From the NCBI RefSeq assembly GCF_009391885.1, contig NZ_VZII01000044.1, positions 1-59,628 on the forward strand: a stretch of 59,628 nucleotides of DNA. The letters run 5' to 3'. Position numbers and translations under genes: made by a program. The stretch comes from Pseudomonas sp. MN1F. Its GTDB lineage: Bacteria > Pseudomonadota > Gammaproteobacteria > Pseudomonadales > Pseudomonadaceae. Shown piece after piece: positions 50,289 through 59,161 of this stretch. Each line of letters starts with the position of its first letter. Position 1 is the stretch's first letter. The notes under the pieces were generated by a model. It made no database searches. It was not told the origin of the DNA and saw only the letters and a list, made by a program, of their open reading frames with translations.

Positions 50289-50377
50289 GTGTGCTGCCCG
50301 GTTAATAAAAAAGGTAGCTAAGTATCTATTTGTTTCCCGATAATCGGATCCCAAACCTGCGGACGGAATTCAAGCCC

Positions 50378-51589
50378 ATGGCCATCAGCAGCACCCCCAC
50401 CGCCAGCACCGGGTCGGCGAATCAAGCCAATCCGCTGGTGATGCGCATCATCGCCTTCTGCGCCTTGGCGCACCTGATCAACGACCTTATTCAGTCGGTG
50501 TTGCCGGCGATCTATCCGATGCTCAAGGCCAACTACGACCTGAGCTTCGCCCAGATCGGCATGATCACCTTGACCTTCCAGATCACCGCCTCGTTGCTGC
50601 AACCATGGGTCGGCTTTTTCACCGACCGCAGGCCGACGCCCAATCTGTTGCCGCTGGGCACCCTGTGCACCCTGGTGGGGATCGTGATGTTGGCCTTCGT
50701 TGGCAGCTTCCCGATGATTCTGCTGGCCTCGGCGCTGGTCGGCATCGGTTCGTCGACCTTCCACCCGGAAACCTCGCGGATCGCGCGGCTGGCCTCGGGT
50801 GGCCGTTTCGGCCTGGCGCAGTCGACCTTCCAGGTTGGCGGCAACACCGGTTCTGCCTTCGGCCCGTTGCTGGCGGCGGCCATCGTGATTCCGTTTGGCC
50901 AGACTCACGTAGCCTGGTTCGGTGTGGCGGCGCTGTTCTTCTTTGCCGTGACCTTGATGCTGCGCCGCTGGTACAAGGAGCACCTGAACCAGGCCAAGGC
51001 GCGCAAGGCGGTGCAGGCCACCCATGGCATCTCGCGCGGGCGGGTGATCGCGGCGCTGGTGGTGCTCGGGCTGCTGGTGTTTTCCAAGTACTTCTACATG
51101 GCCAGCTTCACCAGTTACTTCACCTTCTACCTGATCGAGAAGTTCGACCTGTCGGTGGCCAGCTCGCAGCTGCATCTGTTCCTGTTCCTGGGCGCGGTGG
51201 CGGCGGGTACCTTCTTCGGCGGGCCGATTGGTGACCGCATCGGGCGCAAGGCGGTGATCTGGTTCTCGATTCTTGGTGTGGCGCCGTTCACCCTGGCGTT
51301 ACCGTATGCCGACCTGTTCTGGACCACCGTGCTCAGCGTGGTGATCGGTTTCATCCTGGCCTCGGCGTTTTCGGCGATCGTGGTGTATGCCCAGGAACTG
51401 GTGCCGGGCAGCGTGGGCATGATTGCCGGGGTGTTCTTCGGGCTGATGTTCGGCTTTGGCGGGATTGGTGCGGCGCTGCTGGGGTATCTGGCTGATTTGC
51501 GCGGGATCGAGTACGTGTACGGGTTGTGCTCGTTCCTGCCGTTGTTCGGCTTGTTGGCGGTGTTTCTGCCAAATACCGGTAAGCGCTGA
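50378..51589 (+). CDS. fsr: MFS exporter of the fosmidomycin-resistance (Fsr) type
   Basis: A 403-residue transporter with 12 predicted spans. It is close to E. coli Fsr along its length: HLINDLIQSVLPAIYPMLK, MITLTFQITASLLQPWVG, GSSTFHPETSRIARLASGGR and FQVGGNTGSAFGPLL. It would pump out fosmidomycin or related compounds. ATG 50378 follows a poor ribosome-binding site. It is divergent from fecR and shares its control region. Confidence 0.9.
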   Translation: MAISSTPTASTGSANQANPLVMRIIAFCALAHLINDLIQSVLPAIYPMLKANYDLSFAQIGMITLTFQITASLLQPWVGFFTDRRPTPNLLPLGTLCTLVGIVMLAFVGSFPMILLASALVGIGSSTFHPETSRIARLASGGRFGLAQSTFQVGGNTGSAFGPLLAAAIVIPFGQTHVAWFGVAALFFFAVTLMLRRWYKEHLNQAKARKAVQATHGISRGRVIAALVVLGLLVFSKYFYMASFTSYFTFYLIEKFDLSVASSQLHLFLFLGAVAAGTFFGGPIGDRIGRKAVIWFSILGVAPFTLALPYADLFWTTVLSVVIGFILASAFSAIVVYAQELVPGSVGMIAGVFFGLMFGFGGIGAALLGYLADLRGIEYVYGLCSFLPLFGLLAVFLPNTGKR

Positions 51590-51941
51590 CATCGCTGGGG
51601 CTGCTCTGCAGCCCTGTCGCTGGCAAAGGCCCCCGGGCAATTGACGACTTGGTCAACCTTGGCCTAGAGTGCCGCCTCTTCTAAAACACCTGCCTAGTAG
51701 CCACAGCAATGCGCCGTACCCAATCCCTCCCACACGCCCGCCAGCCTGCTCTTCAGGCCATGCGTCGTGCGTGGCCGAGCGATACGGTGCTCAAGCGTCG
51801 CCGCAGCGTGCTGTTCGCCTTCACCTTCTCGCCACACCAAGCCCTGAGCTGACTTCACCGCGCCTCTGCGTCGTCCGCCTTCCCGGCGAGCGTGTGGGCG
51901 CCTGTATCTGCACGTCTTTTCAGTTTTGCCTGGAGTGGTAC
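51590..51941 (+). other. 352-base region between the two MFS genes with a possible 47-residue ORF
   Basis: The region has no recognised gene. An ORF at 51709–51852 would encode a basic 47-residue peptide (MRRTQSLPHARQPALQ…), lacking a clear ribosome-binding site. It could be a leader peptide or chance. The ribosome-binding site of the following MFS gene is GGAG near 51932. Confidence 0.3.
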
Positions 51942-53102
51942 ATGAACATGCGTTTGCTGGCGGGCCTTCTGTTCGCCGTCTCGGTAGTGGGCTTCAGCCT
52001 GGGGGCCAGCCTGCCGCTGGTGTCGTTGCGCTTGCACGAGGCCGGTGCCGGCACCCTGGAAATCGGCATTATCTCGGCCATCCCGGCCGCGGGCATGATG
52101 CTCTCGGCGTTCATGGTCGACGCCTGCTGCCGGCACCTGACCCGCCGCACCATCTACTTGCTGTGCTTCAGCCTGTGCACCGTGAGCATCGCCCTGCTCG
52201 ACTCGGCGTTCGATACGCTGTGGCTGCTGGCGGTGCTGCGCCTGGGCCTGGGCATCGGCATGGGCATCGCGATCATCCTCGGCGAGTCATGGGTCAACGA
52301 GCTGTGCCCGGACCACAACCGTGGCAAGATCATGGCCCTGTATGCCACCAGTTTCACCGGCTTCCAGGTGCTTGGCCCGGCACTGATCGCGCTGATTGGC
52401 GCCGACAGCCCGTGGATCATCGGCGTGGTTACCATCGGCTACGGCCTGGCCCTGCTGTGCATCTTGCTGACCGTGCCCAACGACCATGTCGAGCACGGCG
52501 AAGCAGGTGAGAAAAGCTTCGGCCTGGCGGGCTTCTTCCGCGTGGCGCCGGCGCTGTGCGTGGCGGTGCTGTTCTTCTCGTTCTTCGATGCCGTGGTGCT
52601 GTCGCTGCTGCCGGTTTATGCCAGCAGCCATGGTTTTGCCGTGGCCGTGGCGGCGCTGATGGTGACCGTGGTGTTCGCTGGCGACATGGTCTTCCAGCTG
52701 CCGTTGGGCTGGCTGGCCGACCGCGTCGAGCGTACCGGGCTGCACCTGGTGTGCGGGCTGGTGGCGATGGCCATCGGCATCGCCCTGCCTTGGCTGCTGC
52801 AGGTGACCTGGCTGCTGTGGCCGATGCTGGTGCTGTTGGGCGCGGTGGCGGGCGGTATCTACACCCTGGCGTTGGTGTTGATCGGGCAACGCTTCAAAGG
52901 GCAGGACCTGGTCACGGCGAACGCCAGCGTGGGCCTGCTGTGGGGCGTCGGCAGCCTGGTCGGGCCGCTGGTGAGCGGAGCGGCGATGGATGTGGCGCCG
53001 CATGGCCTGCCGATGGCGCTGGCGCTGATGGCGGGGCTGTTCGTGTGCTTTGCCCGGCAATCGTACCGCCGGGTGGGGAAGTTGCGAGCTGTTGCTGACT
53101 GA
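51942..53102 (+). CDS. MFS transporter (YcaD-like)
   Basis: A 386-residue transporter with 12 hydrophobic spans, starting MNMRLLAGLLFAVSVVGFSLGASLPLVSLRL. The motif LGIGMGIAIILGESWVNELCPDHNRGKIMALYATSF and the second-half VVFAGDMVFQLPLGWLADR are of the YcaD/UMF-type MFS branch. A longer open frame from 51669 adds 91 residues that look non-coding. Substrate unknown. Confidence 0.88.
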   Translation: MNMRLLAGLLFAVSVVGFSLGASLPLVSLRLHEAGAGTLEIGIISAIPAAGMMLSAFMVDACCRHLTRRTIYLLCFSLCTVSIALLDSAFDTLWLLAVLRLGLGIGMGIAIILGESWVNELCPDHNRGKIMALYATSFTGFQVLGPALIALIGADSPWIIGVVTIGYGLALLCILLTVPNDHVEHGEAGEKSFGLAGFFRVAPALCVAVLFFSFFDAVVLSLLPVYASSHGFAVAVAALMVTVVFAGDMVFQLPLGWLADRVERTGLHLVCGLVAMAIGIALPWLLQVTWLLWPMLVLLGAVAGGIYTLALVLIGQRFKGQDLVTANASVGLLWGVGSLVGPLVSGAAMDVAPHGLPMALALMAGLFVCFARQSYRRVGKLRAVAD

Positions 53103-53185
53103 GGAATTGGCGGCGCAAGATCCGGCGTTTGCCCGATCAGCGGCTGGGCTAAGCTGGGTCTGCCTTGAACCCACAGGAGTTTCGG

Positions 53186-53812
53186 ATGATCCTCGCCGAC
53201 CTTTCGCCTGCCGCCTACCGCGAAGCCACTGAATACCTGGCTGCACTGGACCCGGACTGGGCGCGGCATATCGAGGTGACCGGGCCCTGCCAGCATCAGG
53301 CAACGCCTGGGCGTGAACCTTATGAAGCACTGGTGCGGGCGATTGCTTATCAGCAGCTGCACGCACGGGCGGCCGAGGCGATTCTTGGGCGCTTGCTGGC
53401 GCTGTTCCCCGGGCAGGCGTTTCCGGCGCCAGAGCAGTTGTTGGCGGTCAGCCCCGAGGTGATGCGTGGGTGCGGCTTTTCGGCGAGCAAGCTGGCGACC
53501 ATTCAGGGTATCGCCCAGGCCAGCCTTGCGGGCGTGGTACCGAGCCGGGATGAGGCGTTGGGCCTTGCCGATGATGCATTGATAGAGCGCCTGGTGCCCT
53601 TGCGTGGCGTGGGCCGCTGGACAGTCGAAATGCTGTTGATCTATAGCCTGGAGCGCTCGGATATTTTGCCAGTGGACGATTTTGGCGTGCGCGAGGGGTA
53701 TCGTCGGCTCAAGGGGCTGGAAAAGGCACCGACCCCGGCGCAGATGCGCTCGCTCGGGGGTGGCTGGAGCCCCTACCGCACAGTGGCTGCCTGGTACCTG
53801 TGGCGGGCCTGA
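53186..53812 (+). CDS. alkA: DNA-3-methyladenine glycosylase II-type (AlkA-like)
   Basis: A 208-residue HhH-GPD glycosylase. The helix-hairpin-helix is LRGVGRWTVEMLLIY (about 139–153) and the catalytic Asp165 lies in LPVDDFGV. It removes alkylated purines, starting base-excision repair. CAGGAG lies 6 bases before ATG 53186, so the upstream TTG is rejected. It precedes ada, and the two form an alkylation-repair pair. Confidence 0.9.
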   Translation: MILADLSPAAYREATEYLAALDPDWARHIEVTGPCQHQATPGREPYEALVRAIAYQQLHARAAEAILGRLLALFPGQAFPAPEQLLAVSPEVMRGCGFSASKLATIQGIAQASLAGVVPSRDEALGLADDALIERLVPLRGVGRWTVEMLLIYSLERSDILPVDDFGVREGYRRLKGLEKAPTPAQMRSLGGGWSPYRTVAAWYLWRA

Positions 53813-53873
53813 TTTTTTGCATAGGCTTTGCCGACCCTTTCGCGGGTGAAACAAAGCGTCGAGGTAGACCGCA

Positions 53874-54926
53874 ATGACAGCCTTCACCACCGACACCCAA
53901 CGCTGGCAAGCCGTCGAGTCCCGTGACACTTCTGCCACCGGCCACTTCGTCTACGCCGTGCGCACCACGGGCGTGTACTGCCACCCCGGCTGCAAATCGC
54001 GCATGGCCAAGCGCGAAAACGTCGAGTTCTTCAACGACGCCGCCAGCGCCGAAGCCGGCGGCTACCGCGCCTGCCGCCGCTGCATGGCCAAACCGGGCGA
54101 AAGCCGTCGCGTTGATCTGATTGCCCGCGCCTGTCGCCTGCTGGAAAGCAGCGACACCCCGCCCAGCCTCGCCCAGCTCGGCGCGCAACTGGCCGTCAGC
54201 CCCTTCCACCTGCACCGCCTGTTCAAGGCCGAGACCGGCCTCACCCCCAAGGCCTACGCCAGCGCCTTCCGTGCCCGGCGCCTGCGCGAGCGCTTGGGCG
54301 ACGGGGAAAGCTCGGTGACCGATGCCATCTACGACGCCGGCTACAACTCCAACAGCCGCTTCTACGAAAGTGCCGACCAGCGCCTGGGCATGCGCCCCCG
54401 CGAGTACCGGGCAGGCGGCGCCGGGGCGACTCTCCACTTCGCTCTCGGGCAATGCTCCCTGGGGGCGATTCTGGTGGCCCAGAGCGAGAAGGGCATTTGC
54501 GCGATCTTGCTGGGTGATGACCCTGAGACGCTGCTTGAGCAGTTGCAGGATCAGTTCCCCAAAGCCCGCCTGATCGGCGGTGATGCCGGCTATGAGCGGC
54601 TGGTCGCCGAAGTTGTCGGCTTTGTCGAGGCGCCGGCACTGGGGCTGGGCCTGCCGCTGGATGTCCAGGGCACTGCCTTCCAGGAGCGGGTCTGGCAGGC
54701 CTTGCGCGAGGTGCCGGTGGGCAGCCAGGTCAGCTATACCGACATCGCCGAGCGCATCGGCGCACCCAAGGCGGTGCGTGCCGTGGCCATGGCCTGCGCG
54801 GCCAATCACATTGCCGTGGCCATCCCTTGCCACCGGGTGGTGCGCCGTGACGGCGACATCAGCGGCTATCGCTGGGGGGTGGAGCGCAAGCGGCAACTGC
54901 TGGCGCGAGAAACGGCACTCTCCTGA
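53874..54926 (+). CDS. ada: Ada: methylphosphotriester-sensing regulator and O6-alkylguanine-DNA alkyltransferase
   Basis: The 350-residue protein has an N-terminal zinc/methyl-acceptor domain with Cys36, Cys40, Cys67 and Cys70 (VYCHPGCKSR, CRRC), a central AraC-type HTH (about 85–180) and a C-terminal O6-methylguanine transferase with Cys319 in PCHRVV. Methylation of the N-terminal cysteine makes it an activator of alkylation-repair genes. It is 61 bases after alkA on the same strand, consistent with adaptive-response control of both. Confidence 0.95.
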   Translation: MTAFTTDTQRWQAVESRDTSATGHFVYAVRTTGVYCHPGCKSRMAKRENVEFFNDAASAEAGGYRACRRCMAKPGESRRVDLIARACRLLESSDTPPSLAQLGAQLAVSPFHLHRLFKAETGLTPKAYASAFRARRLRERLGDGESSVTDAIYDAGYNSNSRFYESADQRLGMRPREYRAGGAGATLHFALGQCSLGAILVAQSEKGICAILLGDDPETLLEQLQDQFPKARLIGGDAGYERLVAEVVGFVEAPALGLGLPLDVQGTAFQERVWQALREVPVGSQVSYTDIAERIGAPKAVRAVAMACAANHIAVAIPCHRVVRRDGDISGYRWGVERKRQLLARETALS

Positions 54927-54982
54927 TTGGCGGAAGCCGCGTAGAATCCCCCGCCAAATCGATGTGTAAAGAGGAACATTCG

Positions 54983-57385
54983 ATGAGGCGTGTCAGCCTT
55001 GCCCGATTCTACCTGGGTTTCATGGCCCTGATGCTGTCGCTGGCGACACCCGCCTGGTCGGCACCGGCCACGCCGGTGTCCAGCCTGGCCGCGGCGGAAG
55101 TCCCGGTACTGGACGAAAATGCCAGCTACGAGCAGTTGAGCGATCGGCTCGACCAGATCCGCCAGGGCGTTACCAGCAATGCCAATGACGACCTGCTGTC
55201 GCAGTTGCGCCTGTCCGCCGTGCAGGTGCAACGCCAGGCCGAGGCGCTGAGCGCCTTGCGCACCGCCGATGTGGAAAAACTCGACGACAAGCTCAAGGTC
55301 CTCGGCCCCGTACAGCCAAACGAAGCCGAAGCGCTGACCCGCCAGCGCCAGCAGCTGGCTGATGAGAAGAAGGCGGTGGTTGCCGAGCAGGAGCAGGCCG
55401 TCAAGCTGACCCAGTCGGCCCGCGACCTGTCCACACAGATCGTCAACCTGCGCCGCAGCCAGTTCAACTCGCAGATTCTCAGCCGCGCGACGACGCCACT
55501 GAGCCCGGCGTTCTGGCAGAGCCTGATCCGTCCTACTTCAGACGACGTATCACGCCTGCGTGATCTGCGTGAGGAGGCCACCGACGCTGTCGCCAGCGCC
55601 TTCAGTGCCGAACATCGCTGGTTCTTCCTCACCAGCCTGGTGTCGGCCATCCTGGTCTGGACCGTGGTGCGTGGCCTGCTCGAACGTCTGCTCGCCAGTA
55701 TCATGGTGCATCGCCTGCCAGAAGGCCGCCTGCGACGCAGTGCCTTGGCCCTGAGCGTGAGTCTGGCCACCTTGGGCACCATCTCCGGTTCCGTCTCGCT
55801 GCTGCGCTGGGGCCTGGAAAGCAGCTCGGAGCTGGGCTCCGATGTCGCCAGCCTGACCAATCACTTCCTCACCCTGGTGGTGTTCAGCGCCTTCATCACC
55901 GGCCTGGGCCGCGCCATGCTGATGCTGCAGCGCCCGTCCTGGCGCCTGCCGCCGATTCACGACGAAGTGGCCAGTGCACTGGGCTGGTTCCCCAAGCTGC
56001 TGGCCCTGGCGCTGATGGTCATGCTGACCATGGAGCGCATCAACAGCGTGATCGGCACCAGCCTGGCGCTGACCGTGGCCACCAATGGCCTGACCGCGCT
56101 GGTGGTGGCGGTGATCTTCACGGTGGCACTGCTGCGCTATCGCCGTACCCTGAGCAAGCACGACCTGGAGCGCCCGACCGGCTGGGCCGGGCTGATCCCG
56201 TTCGTGACCGTGGTGTGGGTCGGCCTGATCGTACTGGCACTGCTCGCCGGCTACCTGACCCTGGCCTATTTCCTCACGGCCAAGCTGCTGTGGATCAGCG
56301 TGGTGGCGGTCTGCGCCTACCTGCTCACTACCTTCCTCAGCGACCTCTGCGAGGCCCTGCTGTCGCCACGCCAACCGGGTGGCCTGGCACTGGCTTCGAC
56401 CCTGGGCCTGGCGCCGCGTCACCAGGCCCAGGCCAGCACCATCCTGGTCGGTATCAGCCGCACGGTGCTGCTGTTCCTGGCGATATTGCTGGCGCTGATG
56501 CCGTCGGGCACCAGCCCCGGCGAGTTGCTGTTGAGCCTGGGTGACTGGGATGGCACCGGTGGCAAGCTGCTTGGCAACCTCAACATCGTGCCGCAGGACA
56601 TCCTGCTGGCGGTGCTGATCTTCTTCGGCGGCCTTTTCGCTATCCGCGTGGTCAAGCGCTGGTTGAGCGAGCGACTGCTGCCGGAAACCGACATGGACGC
56701 CGGCATGCGCGCCTCGCTGGTGACCCTGGTCGGTTACCTCGGCTTCATATTCCTGGCCATGCTGGTGATGTCGACCCTGCGCATCAACCTGACCAGCCTG
56801 ACCTGGGTGGTCAGTGCACTGTCGGTCGGTATCGGTTTCGGCTTGCAGCAGATCGTGCAGAACTTCATCTCCGGCCTGATCCTGTTGACCGAGCGCCCGG
56901 TCAAGGTAGGCGACTGGGTGAGCCTGGCGGGGGTCGAGGGCGATATCCGCCGGATCAACGTGCGCGCCACCGAGATCCAGATGTCCGACCGCTCCACGGT
57001 GATCGTGCCGAACTCGCAGTTCATTTCGCAGAACGTGCGCAACGTGACCATGGGCAATGCCTTGGGTGTGGTGGGCATCACCCTGACCTTGCCATTGGAG
57101 ACCGATGCCAACCATGTGCGTGATTTGCTGCTGGCGGCCTATCACGAGCATGAAGCGATCCTTGATGCGCCGGCCTGTTCGGTAACCTTCAAGGACCTGA
57201 CTTCAGCAGGCATGGTCATTGGTGTGAGTGGTTATGTGGCGGGGCCGCGGCAGGTGTCGGGCACCCGCAGCGACTTGCTGTTCACCATTCTTGGCCGCCT
57301 GCGCGATGAAGGGATTGCCCTGTCGTCGCCGCAGAGCATGGTGCTGGTACAGGAAGGCTCGCGTCCGGCTGACGAGTCGGCGTAA
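54983..57385 (+). CDS. DUF3772-containing mechanosensitive ion channel (MscS superfamily)
   Basis: An 800-residue inner-membrane protein with a signal peptide (MRRVSLARFYLGFMALMLSLATPAWS), a periplasmic coiled-coil region with DUF3772 (about 120–215), about ten membrane spans, and a C-terminal MscS core: LTSLTWVVSALSVGIGFGLQQIVQNFISGLILLTERPVKVGDWV. It would open under membrane tension to release solutes. GAGGA lies 7 bases before ATG 54983; the earlier ATG at 54962 is rejected. Confidence 0.92.
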   Translation: MRRVSLARFYLGFMALMLSLATPAWSAPATPVSSLAAAEVPVLDENASYEQLSDRLDQIRQGVTSNANDDLLSQLRLSAVQVQRQAEALSALRTADVEKLDDKLKVLGPVQPNEAEALTRQRQQLADEKKAVVAEQEQAVKLTQSARDLSTQIVNLRRSQFNSQILSRATTPLSPAFWQSLIRPTSDDVSRLRDLREEATDAVASAFSAEHRWFFLTSLVSAILVWTVVRGLLERLLASIMVHRLPEGRLRRSALALSVSLATLGTISGSVSLLRWGLESSSELGSDVASLTNHFLTLVVFSAFITGLGRAMLMLQRPSWRLPPIHDEVASALGWFPKLLALALMVMLTMERINSVIGTSLALTVATNGLTALVVAVIFTVALLRYRRTLSKHDLERPTGWAGLIPFVTVVWVGLIVLALLAGYLTLAYFLTAKLLWISVVAVCAYLLTTFLSDLCEALLSPRQPGGLALASTLGLAPRHQAQASTILVGISRTVLLFLAILLALMPSGTSPGELLLSLGDWDGTGGKLLGNLNIVPQDILLAVLIFFGGLFAIRVVKRWLSERLLPETDMDAGMRASLVTLVGYLGFIFLAMLVMSTLRINLTSLTWVVSALSVGIGFGLQQIVQNFISGLILLTERPVKVGDWVSLAGVEGDIRRINVRATEIQMSDRSTVIVPNSQFISQNVRNVTMGNALGVVGITLTLPLETDANHVRDLLLAAYHEHEAILDAPACSVTFKDLTSAGMVIGVSGYVAGPRQVSGTRSDLLFTILGRLRDEGIALSSPQSMVLVQEGSRPADESA

Positions 57386-57386
57386 T

Positions 57387-57412
57387 TTCGGGGGGCGCAC
57401 AGCCCCCCCGAA
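57387..57412. terminator. Bidirectional hairpin between the channel and DUF3422 genes
   Basis: TTCGGGGGGC pairs with GCCCCCCCGAA around a 5-base loop, right after the channel stop and before the convergent DUF3422 stop. Confidence 0.65.
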
Positions 57413-57413
57413 T

Positions 57414-58631
57414 TCAGTGCTGCTTGGCCTGCCTGATTCGCAGCAAAATCACCAACAGCACCAGCAGCACTGGCGGCGCCATCCCCAGCAACGCATTGCG
57501 CGCAGTCAACTCCAGCCCTAGCACATTCAGCCCGCCATACAGCAGCTTGAAAAGGTTCAGCAGGTAATAGGTGATGGCGATGATCGACAGCCCCTCCACC
57601 GCCCGCTGAATCTTCACCTGAGCATCGGCGCGGGCATTGAGGCTGCGCAGGATCCCGGCATTTTGTTCTTCCATCTCCACCTGCACCCGCGCCTGCAGCA
57701 GGTCGCCCAGGTTGGCGACGTTCTTCGCCAGTTGTTCCAGACGCTGCTCGGTTGCCGCGCAATAGCGCACGGTTGGCTTGAAGCGGCGCTCGATGAACAC
57801 TCCCAGGCGCTGGCAATCACCCACATGGCTCTCGCGCAACTCGCCAAGGCGCTCGAACACCAGCTGCGCATAAGCCTGGGTGGCACCGAAGCGATGGCGG
57901 GTCTTCACCGTGCGGCTGACCACCTGCCGCGACAGGTGGGCGATGGCTTCGAGCAGGGCCTTGGAGTCGTGGCCATCACCGCCAGCGCTGCGCTCCGACA
58001 GTTGCACCAGGGTCGTGTCGAAGGCGTCCAGCTCGTGGCTCAGGGCCTTGGCCGTGGTCAGGGTCAGCGAGGCCATCATGCGGTAGGTCTCGATCTCCAG
58101 CAGGCGGCGGATCATCCGGCCCTGGCGGTAGGCATTGAGGCGACGGTTGATGAACAGGAAGCGGTTGGTGCCATCTTCGGTCAGGCGAAAATCGCTCCAC
58201 ACCACCGCATCGCCACCGCCGACACAGGAACCGCACGGGTCTTTGAAGCCGTAGCGGGGCAGGTCGAGATCCTGTTCGTCGCGCACCAGCACCTGCACGG
58301 CATTGATCACCTGCGCCGCTTGCGGCGCGATGGCCTCGGCCAGCACTGGCGGTAGCGTGTGCCATTCGGTGTCGGCTGCCGAGCAAGGCACCACCAGGGT
58401 CAGGGTGAAGAACTCGGTGTGCCGCTCCCATTTGAACGGGTGGCCATCCAGGCGCGTGATGCCCTGGGCGGCCTCGGCGTCGATCGCTTGCGGGCAGCAG
58501 CGTTGCAGCAGCGCGGCGCAAGCGGCATCGCCGCCGAGCAGGGCCAGGTGGAAGACATGCGCCGGGCCGTCGAAGTACAGCGACGGGCGGGCGTGCAACT
58601 CGTTGTGCAAGGCGGTGCGTTGAGGGTGCAT
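57414..58631 (-). CDS. DUF3422 membrane protein
   Basis: A 405-residue protein starting MHPQRTALHNELHARPSLYF, the DUF3422 opening with its conserved HARP. The middle has VVWSDFRLTEDGTNRFLFINR and YRMMASLTL segments, followed by helices, and the C-terminus carries two spans (about 345–365 and 380–400, PPVLLVLLVILL). The function of the family is unknown. ATG 58631 is preferred to an upstream start at 58703. It converges on the mechanosensitive channel gene. Confidence 0.88.
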   Translation of the reverse strand: MHPQRTALHNELHARPSLYFDGPAHVFHLALLGGDAACAALLQRCCPQAIDAEAAQGITRLDGHPFKWERHTEFFTLTLVVPCSAADTEWHTLPPVLAEAIAPQAAQVINAVQVLVRDEQDLDLPRYGFKDPCGSCVGGGDAVVWSDFRLTEDGTNRFLFINRRLNAYRQGRMIRRLLEIETYRMMASLTLTTAKALSHELDAFDTTLVQLSERSAGGDGHDSKALLEAIAHLSRQVVSRTVKTRHRFGATQAYAQLVFERLGELRESHVGDCQRLGVFIERRFKPTVRYCAATEQRLEQLAKNVANLGDLLQARVQVEMEEQNAGILRSLNARADAQVKIQRAVEGLSIIAITYYLLNLFKLLYGGLNVLGLELTARNALLGMAPPVLLVLLVILLRIRQAKQH

Positions 58632-58894
58632 GGTGGTCCGGCCTGGTGTTGTGATTGTGGGGGTACCAGGGAGTGGGACTTCGGGAGGGGGAGGGAAAGT
58701 CACTGGGGCGCCGTATGTTCGCCATGAATGCTCCAGCGCTTATGAGATCGAGCGCCGCCCGCGTGGCGTATCCACGTGTCGCTGTCGACGACATGTATTC
58801 GAAACGTGTACTCGAAATCGCTTTATTGCGACATATCCTGTTCAGACAGAGCGGGTTCCTTCGTAGGCCAGCGAAGGGACTCGTAAACCCAGCT

Positions 58895-59161
58895 TCAATG
58901 CCAGGTGATTTCCCCTACATCCCGCAATAGGACTAGCTCATTCAACGCCCTGGCCATCTGCACGTTGTGCACGGTGTTGACCAACATCCCGATGCCAGGC
59001 TCGCCGGCATTGCCGCAGATGTATTCGTCCAGTGTGTCTTCGATGCCGCGCAGCAATTGGGAAACGTACAGCAGGGCCTCGGGCGAGGGCATGTCGTTGT
59101 TGATGGTGTAGAACGCGCGGGGAGAGATTTTGGTGGGTGGATCGGGGACTACTTTTTTCAT
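58895..59161 (-). CDS. DUF3077-type small protein
   Basis: An 88-residue protein starting MKKVVPDPP with AGGAG 7 bases upstream. The core FYTINNDMPSPEALLYVSQLLRGIEDTLDEY is that of the short Pseudomonas proteins called DUF3077, often present as several paralogues. It has no motif for a known activity. Its upstream region holds repeated sequences described separately. Confidence 0.8.
   Translation of the reverse strand: MKKVVPDPPTKISPRAFYTINNDMPSPEALLYVSQLLRGIEDTLDEYICGNAGEPGIGMLVNTVHNVQMARALNELVLLRDVGEITWH

Noticed and set aside
50106..50354. 82-codon minus-strand frame as a remnant of fecI
   Set aside because: Its translation shows no sigma-factor region 2 or 4 motif; only the ATGA overlap is suggestive.
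55550..57151. 533-codon minus-strand open frame opposite the mechanosensitive channel
   Set aside because: His/Gln-rich shadow of a GC-rich gene; the plus strand has a full MscS motif.
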